From contig NW_023503616.1 in NCBI RefSeq assembly GCF_014529535.1, positions 1 to 64,000 of the forward strand: 64,000 nt of DNA, in the 5' to 3' direction. Source of the stretch: Bradysia coprophila (Eukaryota; Arthropoda; Insecta; Diptera; Sciaridae). Under the pieces are notes generated by a model. That model ran no database searches, was not told the DNA's origin, and worked only from the letters and a program-made list of their open reading frames with translations. Shown here piece by piece: positions 21,755 through 35,462 of the stretch (position 1 is its first letter; every line of letters begins with the position of its first letter). The position numbers were made by a program, and so were the translations under genes.

Positions 21755-23495
21755 CATGCATTTTTTAATTTTTTCAGTGCAGTGTTCAATTTTCAAATAA
21801 TGAAAAACCGATGAAGCTCAATGAATTTTTTCGTAGAAGACTTTTCTCGTTGCTAGAATAGTCGCCTGAAAATCAGAAATACATTTATCCGAGCTGTATC
21901 ATATGTATCAACTTCGTAGGGCAAATCCCGTTCTTTTTCTTATCTACAATTCGATATTTTACAGACAGAAGCGCTTTCAATTCAATTTCACGTATCAATT
22001 GTCTCGCGCCTAACGTTATTAAAAGAGGAAAAAAAAACTATGCTAAAGAACAGTTCTTCTAGTACGCTAAAGGTTTCACTGGCTTTTTCAAAGATGGTAG
22101 ACTGGTACTACTACTGAAATAGGTATACTGCATAGGGTTTCCATATATTTTTTTATATTTTTCGAGGAACTGCCCTCCGAGGATGAAGCGAAATGACCTG
22201 TAAATGCACTCGGAATTATCTACTCCACCTTGTTGGCAAACCTACATCAGCATCCAAGGTTACCCCATCATATCCCAGAAATCTATGGACGAACTTTTAT
22301 GCACATATATTTTCGGAATCGAGAAGAAACGACCTATGTACCATGGTATACATGAATACCTTCATAAGCAAGTGATACATTCAACACGTAGCCACAATAA
22401 GACATAATACAACTGTAACTCAACATACATATATTATATATCGGTGCAAGAGCAAAACATTTTGATTTGATAAAGACGCATGCGCTGCAATTTGCAATTT
22501 GAATAATATGAAACTGTACTCTTAACACACAGTTTGCGACTATATTCTCTCTTTTTTCAACTCTTTCATGTAAAGACGAAAGTACGTCAAAGGCCGTAAT
22601 CAAGTAAATAAGATGTCAAAACAGCATATAGAGGCATACTTATACAAAACAAACTTAAATGTTTTTCTTCTCTTCCAAATCAGCAATTACAGGAATCGGC
22701 TAATACATGATAATATGCACATTCTGAGTGCTCCCATCCGTTACTTACATTTTCATAATAATATACAGTCACACTGTTAAATTTTTGCATACAACCAAGA
22801 ACGCTTGTAATCAGGATTACTCCCGTACACCAGATATTTTGACTACATGCAATGCACTTCAAGCATGATTGGTACTCTAAATAAATTTTGGCACTGTAAA
22901 AAAATGTGTCAACGTTTTTCATACGAAATAGTACTCTTTTTGACTGTCAAATTTTCACAGCTGTTTCAAAGACGAGTAGTGTGCTGCAGATGATGTCATC
23001 TTAAACAGCAAAGTTTAGATCAAGTAGTATATTCGATAACCGTTTTACTTCAGATCATAAATGCCAAGAAAAAGTAAAAAATTATCGGACTGAATTGTTC
23101 GAAAATTTCAACCAACAAGAGTGTATGTTGCACATGAAGTACTTGGTATAATTGACAACGTTATTCGATTTCCAAATGATCATTTTCTTATAACTGCTTG
23201 CCTGACTCGTTTTTTAATCATTTTGCCTTTTGATACTTCGGAACGCTCAAATATTTTCCTAATATAAAGAATTTTGTTTTGTCAAGTTATTTTTTCTTGA
23301 ATTGATTATGCTACACGATAAAATGTGATTACAATTGTTGGTTTTCCTCGTTCGCAATTCTCAATTTGAATAATGCTTTTTTGCAAATCAATTGATTTCT
23401 TTTCTGAAAAAAAGCAATAAACATTCCCTACAAAATGGACAAAAAATTGATTGATGCATGGTCATCAATCTAAATGGTAAAAATTAAGTATTGTT

Positions 23496-23708
23496 TTAAC
23501 GTGTCACATACGGCTATTCATTTGTTATCGATTCGACGACAAAAATAATGACAATCTCTGGTTAATATGGTCCCTTATATAGAAAAGTGCATGGTAAAAT
23601 AATTGAAGTACAAGATTTGAAATCAACCGATTAAAGATGCTTTGATTGATGGAAGTAATAGACCCGATAATAATATTGGTCATATGCTTGCCGTCTGTAA
23701 CAACTTAA
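23496..23708 (-). mobile_element. TTAA-type MITE, copy 2 (inverted)
   Basis: Reverse orientation of the same family: GTCACATACGGCTATTC near the left end, GAAGTACAAGATTTGAAAT in the middle, CTTGCCGTCTGTAAC near the right. TTAA at 23496-23499 and 23705-23708. Confidence 0.85.
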
Positions 23709-26700
23709 ATATTTTTCTGGTATACGAGTAAGTACTACACACTTACTTGTTTATGCATGTAGTTAATAATATTGAGAGAATTATGTATGTTATGCCAACC
23801 GATTCAGACATGTTATGTTCGACATTCACATTTTTCTGTTATAAAATCGAGACAGTACGAGCGTGATATGTATATATGTATATATAGACTCTGCTCAGTA
23901 TATAGCTCAGTATATAGCTTCAGCAAAAAAAGCATATGGCAAAAATCAGAATTTTCTCCTCGCCACCACTAAATCTCTTCAGTATATTCGTGTAAATTGT
24001 TGCGTTTAGTCGGTCGTTCCATATAAACTTGTGTTGGAAAAACCAAATCTTAAATATCAAAGATTGTGAATACGGTATATTGTTTGTGCTTTATTCGTTT
24101 TGGTAGCAAAATAGACCACCGATTTAATTGTATTAACTCAAAAGTGTAGCCGTGGAATTGAAACAGAAAAGAATTCGAAAAGAAATTTATATTGGCACTT
24201 TGGGTGCTCAACAGGTCGGCATGATATAAAAATAATCCGTTTTAAAGTCGCGATAAGCGTCGAAGCAATTTAATTATTATTATTTTTTCTGTTTTTATAC
24301 TTTACTTAACTAAAACTTGTATCCGTACAAACAATACAAATACATACGTATTACGTGACCAATATAAATAAATTTAAAAAAAATATTTTTTTTTGTAAAA
24401 TCTTATTGAAATTAGAACAACGTCCACAAGTTTTTGTTTGTTTGTTTTTTTTTTTCTTCATTACTGGTGTATTAAAGTTGTTCGGTGCTTATATTCGTTA
24501 AATGCCACTAAACCAAATACGTGGATTATTGGGCGATTCGCAGTCAACATCAACGATACATTCAACTGTTACACGGCCTATCAACGATACTGCCTGCATG
24601 GACTGCATGGACGGTACATATATTTGTACGGCGTACAATCCACGATGCTTTCTCTTACAAAAGGTAAAATTATCATTTCCATTGTATGTTCAAAAGCCCC
24701 AAATTTTTTACGGAATTGTAATACTCGTCTTGTAAATCGTACAATCGGCCAAATGCAATTCAGAGTAAAATATCTCCAAACAAACTTGGTCGTTTCGTCC
24801 GGATATAATCTAAACCATTTCATCGTTACCATATGTCGCAATTGTTTTTAATTAAATAGGTTTGTCGAAAGCGTTTTACTCTGATGGTGTCTTTGATTGT
24901 CTAAGTTACATGACTTCGAATCATTTATAAGGTGTCAGTGAATTGATATCAAAATACATTTGATTTATTGCGACACATATTTTTCTTGTTATGTACAAAT
25001 ATACGGCCATATTGGATCAATAGAAATTCTTCTATATGAGGTATAGAGAGTGCTAGCACAGCTGATTTTCAATTTGTGTATTGGTATTTGAATGTATAGT
25101 TTCGTGTGTATACATTGTCGAGTTCAGAACAAGTACTTTTTGTGTACAGTATCACATCAATGGAGAGTGTGCGGAGAAGGTAATGGAAAATGCGTTGGTG
25201 GAACCCATTCCTCTTTTTCAATAATTTCTAAATTTTGATGTATGTACTTGAATCATACATATATTGTACATCGAATGATGTTTATATTCATTGAATATTA
25301 TTCATATTCACACGTAAAAAGTTTGAGAAAAGAGCAGTCCCAACACCACACAAAATTCTATTTAAAAATTTAATTTCTCTTTTAAACATTATCTTTCGTT
25401 GTAGCTATGTAGAACTTTGTGCATTTTTTTTATTTTACTGAAAATTGTTGTTCCTTTTTCTTCTGAATCGGTGGTCTTTGCATATACTAATCTATCGACT
25501 CAAGTTTATTTTTTCGCCACTGTTATCTGTCTCGCAAATTCCTTTAAACGATTTTTGCTGGTTGAGTCACTTCGTTCACGTCAATTTGGTGAACATTGTA
25601 CCTATTTTAGGTATATAAATACATAAATGTAATTTGAATATTTATTTCGATGATGTCAAATACAAATTGTTTTGTTGAGACTTTACATTTTATTTGTCAA
25701 TTAAATAATTTGTTCACATTCTTTTACCGAAGTATTTTATAGCATTATCTTCACTCAGTATAGTAAACTCTGTGCATACTCATACTGTATAAGGTCTCTT
25801 ATATAATTCATATACTTTGTAAGAGCTATAAAATTTACATAAAATGATAAATTTGAACATTGAAACAATAAATCGTACGATGCTTTAAGGTCTAGTCTTC
25901 AATCAAACCCTGCGAAGGCAGGAGAATTTCAGAAAACACCATTTCCACTTTCGTCGGACTAGCACAGGCACTTGATGTAATCGTCAGATAGTAAATTTTT
26001 AAGTGATGAGATTTATCATCCTCCATTGTTACAGTAAGATCCTAAAATGTACTACATATCCGATAAGTAATATCTCCACTTCAATATTTCCTTTTATATC
26101 ATTACTGTATTCAGTCAACATTTGTAAGTAATAGAATAGAGAAATTTCTAATCGTAAATTTTCGTAAAATCAACAGCAGCTCCATCCATAAACGTTTCTG
26201 TATTTAACGTGTAAACACACACTGTTCCTTGAACCCTTTAGTCGAATGATATATCAGAAACATCACAGTATACAGCCACACGCAGCTCCATAGGACGTCT
26301 TACAACAGAAAATCACTTAAGTTGTTAAACGTTATTCTCGTTAGCTGTGTACACGTTCTAAAACTTCTCCAACACTGTATCAACACTGTATCAAGATGTC
26401 AAGTCAACTTATATCCGATTGTGGTAGTTGCGAAAATATGATTCTCATGAGTGATTTTAGGAATCATTGACATGCCAGAGGCAATGGTGAATTTTTGTCA
26501 AGGCAGCAGTTAAGCTCTTTCGACCTTTTTTTCCAATTAATTTTAACGCTTTTTGTGTTGTTATTGCGTGATGTATTAGACATAGACATAAGGTTTAATA
26601 GTATTTTACATGACTAGGGATGCAACGATGTAAAGTAAAGTTTTCGTGAGAATTTTGTTTAACCGAGGCGTAGCCGGAGTAAAACGGAATGATATAGAAT

Positions 26701-27492
26701 AATCTACTAGCCATCAAAGACATTCATTTCAATGATATCAATGATATTTCCATATGCGATATCAACGTTGTCATACATATACCATACTACTATATGAACG
26801 GAGATGAATACTGATGCATTCTGTGTATTGCATCATCAAAATGAAGTCGGATGCAATGATGAAAGTTTTAATTCTGTATCTGTATCGTTGTCATAAATTG
26901 TTTGACTCTCAGTTCATTAATTATTTTTATTGTCAAAAATGTTACATATAAACTTAATTTTATCTGGGGTCAGTAGATCTTCCTAGGCTTTTCCCTACAA
27001 CACCAAATGTATTTATTCTGAACGATGACCATAGCTGCATGAAATGCGACATGTATACTCACTCATACTATTTGCTTGTTATCTTATGAATATTAATAAC
27101 AACACGATGACTAATTCATTAAAGACTAACTTGTCTCCGCTTGTCTGACTGATATTTGAAATGAATGAATACATCAACAACAGAAAAAAAATTGATGAAA
27201 CGACGCAAGCCGATAGAAGTAAATACAAAATAATCGAATTAATTGAGCGAAATTTCCGTGGACGGAAGGGATTTTAATTAAATTATTCCTTGAATTTAGA
27301 TTTCGAGAACGGTCGTCAAAACATGTTTTTTTTTTGAAAAACCAAAGTAAAATTTTACTGGAAATACATATAATTCGACGAACGATTAGCATCAGATAAT
27401 TTTATATGGCGAGTTCGACCGTCAATCCTATCTGCGGTTTGTCGTTCGTACAACTTTTGGTTTGTATGTAGTTTTTGTTTCCAGTCTATGCA

Positions 27493-27710
27493 TTAACCTG
27501 TTACAGACGGCAAACATATGACCAGATCAGTGTTATTATTGGGACCGTTACTTCCATCGATCAAAGCATTATTAATCGGTTGATTTCAAATCTTGTACTT
27601 CAATATTTTTAACACATATTTGATTATATGAATGACCATATTAACCGCACTTGTCATTATTTTTGTCGTCGTTATCGATAACAAATGAATAGCCGTGTGT
27701 GACTGGTTAA
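27493..27710 (+). mobile_element. TTAA-type MITE, copy 3 (best preserved)
   Basis: Bounded by TTAA at 27493-27496 and 27707-27710. The terminal inverted repeats read TTAACCTGTTACAGACGGC and, from the other side, TTAACCAGTCACACACGGC (16 of 19 alike). TTAA duplication plus ends beginning CC fit a piggyBac-type non-autonomous element; no transposase is present in the window. Confidence 0.85.
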
Positions 27711-27808
27711 CGCACAACTTCTTCCGTTTCTTTCAAAGTTATTTTGACATATTGCTTTTACCACGTTCGATTCAGAAATATATCGAGCTTTGATAAAAAC
27801 GATAAGAC

Positions 27809-28144
27809 CAATACCCTCTCTAGCATACCAACTAGGAAAATTAGAGTTGTACAGTTACAGTATATGCTTTCATGTAAAATTTTACACGTCTAAAAATAAA
27901 TTAAATGAAGTATGAGCAGCGATGTCCTTTTTTGTGTTGAAAATATTACGTATCACCGCACCATTAAGAAAATTGCAAAAATGAAATAAAGTTTCAAGTT
28001 TGTGTTTTTCGTGTGATGTTATTGCTTTTAGAAGATAGCGCGGCACAACAACTCCATTACAAAAAAGTCAGTGTCAAATTTGTGAAAATAAGATGGTATT
28101 TTGACTGCGTCAAAACAAAAATTGGTTGCTGGAGAGGGTATTGA
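27809..28144. mobile_element. CAATACCCTCTC-ended MITE, copy 1
   Basis: Left end CAATACCCTCTCTAGCA, right end TGCTGGAGAGGGTATTG. The flanking heptamers ATAAGAC and ATAAACC could be a decayed 7-bp target duplication. Related to 56611-56749. Confidence 0.7.
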
Positions 28145-28173
28145 TAAACCATAAAGGAACGCAAAGTTTGACA

Positions 28174-28419
28174 ACTGTAAACGTCAGTTAGATTTGTTAG
28201 ATTGGGACATGAATTTGCTTGCCTCAGCGGTTTTTCAGCTGATCAACTCATACAAAAAAAAAACCTGCTTATACGTTTTTATACAGCTTTACGACTTCGA
28301 CGTGAGTGTAACTGTTTCACCGATCAAAGACGTATAAGATTTTTTTTTTATTCCAGAGGGACCAGTTGAAAAACAGCTAAAGGACATTCATGTCTAAATC
28401 TCACTGACGTCGACTGTAA
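28174..28419. mobile_element. ACGTCAGT-ended MITE with internal TTTTTCAGCTGATC
   Basis: Ends ACGTCAGTTAGATTT and, inverted, ACGTCAGTGAGATTT; GACATGAAT near each end. The interior (TTTTTCAGCTGATC, then CTTATACGTTTTTATAC) resembles the element at 58945-59131. Confidence 0.65.
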
Positions 28420-28679
28420 TATCTCTGAAAATTTAGATGTGATATGAATACTCAAAGCTTACGCGATTTCGCAAATTCGGAAAATCCCATTACATCATTT
28501 GACGTTTTGTAAACTATTTTCATGCTAGATATAAAGTTTAATTTAAAACTAAACTAAATTTATTAAGAGGATCAAACATATATACTACTATGCGTACATA
28601 CGAATACTATATCCGACGCCGAATTAATTATTAATAAGACTAGTCATTGATCAGATCCCTTATTAGCTCGAAATCCACG

Positions 28680-29334
28680 AGCTATTAAACTTTCTAGTGA
28701 AATTCCATACGCATTCAAAAACAGTGTCGTTAACCACTGGTGATAACCGTGATTACCTCGACTTCCTAGATAGCAGCGGTTAAAGACTCCTCAGGTAATT
28801 TGTACTTTTCACAGCAGTAAGGTGAGGTCCGAAATTGGTTTTCTCGTCTAAATCAATTCCTAGATACGACGCCGTTTTGGTGAACTTGATCTCTTTACCT
28901 TCGAAGATAGGTGGTGTAGTTTGCTTCCTTTTCGGTGAGTTCCTGACGGGGAATATCGTCGCTTGGGTTTTGGCAGCATTTAGTTGAACTTTTCACTTTT
29001 TGAGATATTTGTTGCACGACTTAAGGACATTAACGCCGTAAGTGCGGTCAAAATTCAAAATCTTTCTCGTGCAAGTCTTTTTAAGGCAGCGTCATTTTCA
29101 CACAAGGAAGCGTTGAAATGTATTTTTCGGTTCGCTTTTTCATCGACTCGTTCAATTGGAATTCAAATTTTGGGCAAACTTACAGCGTGAATTGTGTAGC
29201 TTTTTGACAATTGTTTTTGTATATTTGGCTGCAATTAGGAGACCAGTGTCGTCAGCGTAAAATGACCTACAATGTACAGTCCACAACATAACTATTATTT
29301 TCTTCAAAGTGGACGAAAACGCGGATTTTCGCAA
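28680..29334 (-). pseudogene. Jockey-like LINE reverse transcriptase fragment
   Basis: On the - strand the translation contains the reverse transcriptase catalytic motif in FYADDTGLLIAAKYTK (about 29200-29260). Further along come a KYLKK-stop-KVQLNAAKTQA block, then FTKTASYLGIDLDEKTNFGP, then RSL-stop-PLLSRKS, in the order expected for the palm/thumb of jockey-clade non-LTR elements. Stops and frame breaks show it is dead, and neither 5' nor 3' end of the element is present. Confidence 0.85.
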
Positions 29335-31599
29335 AACGCAAGCATGAAGAACGTTGTGTTCACCTCGGGGAGAAATAGGAAATTCTAACTTTCGCTAATG
29401 GTGAAATTTCTTATTTTTTCCCCTTGCTTAACAAATAAATATTTCTCAAGTCAGTAACTTATTTTAAGTAATTTCTGGGTGGGGATTTGTATAACCTATT
29501 TTGCTGCTGTTGAACAGACATCAGTGTTGTTGACAACCTATACTGTACAGTCTGTTTCTCTAAATCCATATGTGTGTAACAAATATCAGTTGAAAAGTTC
29601 TACTGTACACCTTTTATTAAAGCCGAAGCCATCACGAGATAAAAATCATATTATGACATATGCAGTGAGTAAGAAGTACTGACTTCCGGAAACGTTTCCC
29701 TGTCCGGAAATAATTTTTAAAATCCTTATGTTCGAATTCACTTCATTTTACAAACCTCTAAACTTTGTATAGTTGAATATGTTGCATCAGCAAAGAACTA
29801 CTAAAATATAAATAAGTAAAAGAAGGTTGACGCTCTCGGAAATTTTACCTTTACTTCAATAATAAATATTCGTTTGTTAGGATTTGAACATGTAATGCCC
29901 AATTATTATTTTTTCGAAATCGAACAATAATTTGACAAAATTTAATCGAAATTCAAATATCGTACGAAGTGTATCATTACTATAATTTGACAGTAACATC
30001 GACAAAAGTCGTGTAAAAACCATAGTATATTCATAAATAATTCGTTATCAAAAGATTAATCTCAAAAGTATTGGGTTTCCTCTATGTAATTGAGGATGTA
30101 TATTAAATGATATGTAGGCTTCTAAAATAAATCCTATCCAAATGAATTTCAGCTGGTTTCAACAACCATCGGTTGATTATTTTCCGAGATGACACTTGAA
30201 ATAGAAAATGTACCACTTAATCTCCTCTCTCTCCTCTCTACCTCTTTCATATTAACGAACATTTGGATTTTATAAATTTTAGAAAATAAAAAACAGAAAT
30301 GTAAATTGAATTTTTTGCCGTCATTGGCTAAACTATGTAATCACACAAGAGGTATAATGTAGATTACTGATACGGTGGGTCAATTTTTCGTATGTAGATT
30401 CTTCTTTTTACGGGTCAGGGGTGGTATATTGAAAGAGAATGACAAACATAAAGAATAGAAGACATTCGAAGGTGATTTCTTTAGCGGATCCACTTTGTTA
30501 TCATATTACAAACAATATATTTGTCCGTCTTTATGTTCTACCACGAATTTAGGATTGTTATATAACACCCAATCCAGAAAAACAATCTCATTTACTAACT
30601 TAAACTTTAAATAACTTGGAACATAAAGTTTTATTTGATAATAACTCTAACGTCTCATTTGATATGAATGAATATTACAACTCTCATGGTTAATTTACTT
30701 TATCTACTATTTTAGTGCATACACACAATGCATTAATTCCTCATTCCGATAGTTATTTTCGTAACAACTCATGTGACACATACACACAAACGACAATATT
30801 TTTATCACAGAGCGCCACACTATTTCAAGCATAATGCGTGTACCGACGGTTTTGCCTCACAATAAAATAATCAGTTGAAACTTCAGTTAAACATTATTTA
30901 TATATTTCAGTTGAGATAGTAAAACAGAATAATATCGGTATCTGTTATAATTCCTGGAACAATAATGCAACACTGAATATCCGACAGAACAGAAAAATTG
31001 GATTTATTTTATCTTATTAGTCAGAGTGTAGTTGGTAATATTTTGCTGATAGGGTAACTGTGCTAACATATAGAGTTCCAAGCGTTTTAAATCTATCTCT
31101 TATATCTCCACAGACTGTGTAGGTCATAAATTAAATTTAAAATATTCGAAAACAAAATAAACAAATTGAATTTAATGGAACGTTGTCCAGATATTGTAAG
31201 TCATCACATTTATGACTCGTTTGCTCTTTTCATTCATTCAATATTATTTTGGAATATGAAAAATTTCTAGCGAATTATTCGTATACATCCAGCGGTCTAC
31301 CACACAGGGGTGTAACTTAGAACGATTTTTATTGTCGCTGTTTAGAACATTTTTGATTTTTGTACCAGCCTGTTGAATGTCGCTCAAAAATATTGGCAAT
31401 TACCGGCAATTGCCCAAAATCTGGTATCTTACGACAATTTTCACAAGTAAATCACATTCATTAATCCTAAATTTGTACCTGTACATGACACAAATTCTAC
31501 CCATGGAGTGGCTTCTATTCTTAACAAAAATTACCCTACTCTATTTATCCAGAACCATGGAAACTGGCCTGATTCAGGAGAATCAGGGGAAAACATTAA
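29335..31599. other. AT-rich non-coding stretch
   Basis: No gene, repeat partner or RNA gene recognised. Confidence 0.4.
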
Positions 31600-32394
31600 C
31601 TATCGTTTTTTATTCTCATTCGAAAGAAGATAATAAACCTCGTCCAATGACTGGGTTGACGGCAATGTACCGAGCACAGAACCTGAATTTCCACGTTGAA
31701 TGTCTATGGATAGTCTCTGCCGAAGGAAAAGCGTAGCTCTCTTCTCGTTAGTGATATTCGAGATTCTCTTGCCTAATTCGGAAACAAATTGCTTTGCATG
31801 AGGACCCCATGGACCAAGCGTTTCAAAACCTAAAGGAACAAAGATGTATTGGCCAATTAAAGAATTATATAGTGTGATCTTTTTATCCTCTGCCGTTTTT
31901 GTTACCCAACCAACATGTCTTGAACTGTTCATCAAATACGATTTTGCAACTGTGTCTCGGCAAGTTGCGTCCCACAGTAAACATTTTCCAGCAGACCATG
32001 GTATCAAGGTGAGTCCATCGGGATGTTTTCCATCTTCACGCGCGACTCCAGGTGGTTTCAAAATTGCTGGAACTCCTGCAGAAACTATACCTCTTCTAAG
32101 TGTTTCATTCAAAGATTTATGTCTCGGATGTCGGCCTGATGCTTTTATCCAGCTCAACCCATGATAGCCATAAGAATCAACGTCTTTGCCGCAGACGCAT
32201 TTATGGGGGTGACAAATTTTTGCTCCAATTCGTAAAGCAACCGAAATTCTTAAGGTGTCGTTATCGAGGCATAGACCAAGAGATGTTGAAGGTAAAGCAC
32301 TCAACCACAGTCCAGATTCTTCCTGAGATGATGCTAGTAAACGGGCTTTCTGACAGGCATCATTTTCAAAAAAAAGTAGCAGGTTGGCAAATTT
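31600..32394 (-). pseudogene. 5'-truncated retroelement ORF with endonuclease-like C-terminal domain
   Basis: The - strand frame is open from 32394 to the stop at 31600, with an internal ATG at 32304 giving 234 residues. It starts NDACQKARLLASSQEES and has a Cys/His cluster (KCVCGKDVDSYGYHGLSW) followed by KHPDGLTLIPWSAGKCLLWD. The spacing PD-x15-D after a CxC...H cluster resembles the restriction-like endonuclease of early-branching non-LTR elements; similar domains follow reverse transcriptase in many invertebrate retroelement proteins. The arginine/lysine before PD is His and the last zinc-binding Cys appears replaced by Trp, so it is probably inactive. A TGA lies directly upstream (32395-32397) and the RT domain is missing. 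Confidence 0.7.
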
Positions 32395-33098
32395 TCATGG
32401 TAAAGTGGTACGTACACCCGTGGGTCGTACAAAATTTATATCTCGTTGCATTACTATTTACCAACGATTTCAAGAAAGAAAGACAAAATGCGGTAAAAAT
32501 TTGATTGTGAGTAAAGTAGTCGATAAAAATTCGATAATAACTTCCGACCTCGATTCCGATAAACAGATCAAATGGAAATTTATTTCAATTTCAACTGTGA
32601 GCAAATTTAACTAAAAATAGCTCAATTCATAATACTTGATAAAAAAAACCATACAGCACGTATGCTTTATCAGAGCCCAGCATAGATAAAATCGCTTTCA
32701 AATACTGTGAAAAGTATTCTCATTTAACCGAACTTAGTACTTACAGTTAAGGACAATTGAATGTGTGCCTAGGCCTGCTGCAGCTGTTTCCACGCATGTT
32801 GTTATTCATTATTAGATTTCTAATTCATTTTTTTACATTCGAAACTGGCTATCCGCACTTATATAGTATTTTGTCAATACGTCCCAAAAAATTACTTATC
32901 TTGGTCATACGTCTCTACGTTTTCTCTCACTGGATTGCCATTTTAGATCTTCCTTGTAGGAGTGCCTTGGACCATGGCTATTTCTAACCACGAGCATAAA
33001 TATTACGGTATGATAATTCAAGTCATTTTCGCCAACATCAATCAGCTAGACTGTAGAATGTTTCTGACTGAGCTGAGAGTTATGAGTCCTCGTTATGC

Positions 33099-33235
33099 TA
33101 TGCCATCCACGATAAGAAATGCCATCCACGTTAAATCCACGTTAAAAAAATCTCATACAAATGAATGAATGAACGAAACATTTAACGAAACTTAAGTGAG
33201 GTTACGTGTGAAAGTACCGTATTTTGGATATAGAG
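33099..33235 (+). repeat. Dispersed repeat, copy 1
   Basis: Shares AAATGCCATCCACGTTAAA, GAATGAATGA and CGAAACATTTAACGAAACTT with 34758-34874. No terminal repeats recognised. Confidence 0.8.
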
Positions 33236-34757
33236 AGAACCGTTGTTATTGTTCGTTTGAAAGCAGAGATCGATTGACTGCGTTTAGTGCAGGTACGAAT
33301 TCAAATAGTTAGAAATTATTTATTACAAATCGTCTGCTGTAGCATGTTCCCAATCCTAACCATCCTAACTGTAAACGAGTGTCCCAACCGAAAATATATA
33401 TCTAGCTACGCTAGATATCTTAGTTGCTCATTATTTTCATTTGAAACTCATTATTGGTTTTTCGAAGATTTATAGATATCAGGCATAACCTCGCCTACTT
33501 CTAAATTTATCCTTTTATCATTCTTAATAAAACCATATTTATTAACAACAATATAGCAGATGTACACGATGCGTGTGTTGTCTACTGCCACGTAGTTGTA
33601 TCGAAATTTCTGGCACAGTTTTCAAGTACAATATAATTACTTGTCATTGTCATATAATACACCCTATGCGCCGTGAACAATATACTGACAAAGGAAAAGC
33701 AGATGTGAAAAAATCACTTACACACTGCCAAGAGAAGACAAATATCGGTCTTTTGAAATAAAATGAAGAAAAAAAAAAACGATCGCAAGGAAAAATGGCA
33801 ATAGCTTCAATAACATCGGACTTTTTGTTTTTCCGTAGAAAAAAGTTTGTGGGTTTCATTGTCATAAACTTTAGGTGTGTCAGCACACACCGTCATCCCT
33901 ACTGCTTCTTATGTGTACACCAGCCTTGGGTGCACTTCCTTAATTATTTGACAACTGACGCATTTTAGTAAAAACGTTTTCACAGGTTATTTTAAATCGA
34001 CTGAAAATATAGCTCTAAACCAAATTGTTCTATGGTATGCCTCTAAGGTGCATCAATTTTTTTACAACCCTGATCGAAGAAATTAATATTGATTGATATA
34101 AGTACTCATTAGGCCCTGCTTAGTCAATGAAGTAATGGCTCATTTTTCGTGGGTGCGGTGAGTAATATATATTATAGGTGACATTTCTTCACTAACGTAT
34201 AAACAAAAGTCCAAATTGTTTTCTTGACTACTAAAATTACAGTCCTTGTCGTCGGCTCCAACTCGGCGCCTGAACGAAAACTAACATGAATTGGCATTTT
34301 TAACAATTAACTTTATTACCCCCACCCCATTATTAGAACTTTGGAGAAAACAAAAACTTGATTGAAGCAGATTGAGGTCCAAGGTCATACGAATTGTCAA
34401 ATTACTGTCAAATTTCATCCATAGAGACATAATCTCATCAATATTCGTATGAAAACCAATCTCTGTAGATGAAATCGTGTTCGTTCGGCAAAATTTGTGT
34501 TTACAGTTACTTGGAACAAACCTATCGAATGTTTCTATAAGCTAAAGTTCAGGCTTATTTGAAATGTCAAAAATCATCCACAGATAACGTTTCACTTCGT
34601 GCAAAGCAGTTCGATTGACTAGATTCAATATTTTTTTTCTAAATAACTGATAGCTGTGTCTGACGTTTGGAAGGTCATGAACATGATCTTAGTTTGAGTT
34701 TTCTTGTAAAATAGTGAGCTATTCAAGAAACCATTATAGATCATCTTCAAGGCCGTT

Positions 34758-34874
34758 TGAAATGCCATTAACGATAGGAAATGCCATCCACGTTAAAAAA
34801 TCTCATAGAAGTGAATGAATGAGCGAAACATTTAACGAAACTTAAGTGAGTTTACGTCTGCAAGTACTGTATCT
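34758..34874 (+). repeat. Dispersed repeat, copy 2
   Basis: Second copy of the repeat at 33099-33235 with a short deletion and point differences, 1.65 kb apart in the same orientation. Confidence 0.8.
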
Positions 34875-35046
34875 TGAAGATGATCTATAATTGCACCATT
34901 TATACTTTGGAAGTCTCTGAAATTTAACGTTTTTGTTGTTCCAAACGGCTCAATACATTCAATTTTGATTACTGAGTTTAAGTATTTCGTTTTCCATAAG
35001 GTGGCATCCAATGATATGAATGTACAAACCAGCAATGAAAGTATAC

Positions 35047-35272
35047 TCTATAGGTATGGTCTAATGTCTAAAGTCAAAATTTGTATGGAGCGGAGGAAAT
35101 CAATGAACCAGGTATGGTCTATCCATACAAGCCGGAGGAAATAGCGATTTCATATAAACAAACTCACCTCTCAATGATTTTCAATTTTTTTTTTAAAAGG
35201 TGAGTTTGTTTCTATGAATGCGCTATTTCCTCCGCTCCATACAAATTTTGATATTAGGGCATACCTAAATAG
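35047..35272. mobile_element. Palindromic MITE with a tandem duplication in one arm
   Basis: Left arm blocks TCAAAATTTGTATGGAGCGG and AACAAACTCACCT recur inverted in the right arm (AGGTGAGTTTGTT, CCGCTCCATACAAATTTTGA). The left arm has an extra copy of a GGTATGGTCTA...GGAGGAAAT piece. No target duplication seen. Confidence 0.7.
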
Positions 35273-35462
35273 TATAGGTTTCTTCCATCATACGGTAAAA
35301 ACGAATTTTGACAGGCCGAAAACAGCCAACCGTCATCCACAGATGCAAACATAACCGCAACTTAAACAAATTTGTTCTTTAAAACTTCAAAGTGAGGTTG
35401 TGTTGGCCTGTCTGTGGATGACGATTGACATTTTGAACGGCCTTGGAAGAAACCTATACTTT
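35273..35462. mobile_element. TA-flanked MITE, copy 1
   Basis: Ends AGTATAGGTTTCTTCCA and its exact complement. Internal GGTAAAAACGAATTTTGACA and GTCATCCACAGA arms fold back on each other. Same family as 52062-52212. TA at both ends fits a Tc1/mariner-type origin. Confidence 0.8.

Larger units (their letters stand above)
21165..27492. other. Long non-coding stretch with MITEs
   Basis: No recognisable protein. Two TTAA-type MITE copies lie at 21549-21754 and 23496-23708. A frame at 24502-24663 (MPLNQIRGLLGDSQSTST...) ends at a possible GTAAAA donor and could be an exon, but nothing confirms it. The remainder is AT-rich single-copy-looking DNA in which I see nothing further. Confidence 0.4.

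Noticed and set aside
24438..24851. 137-codon + strand ORF and its overlapping frames
   Set aside because: Three overlapping frames on both strands, no recognised domain, AT-rich composition; the best alternative (24502, ending at a GTAAAA donor) is mentioned only as a weak exon candidate.
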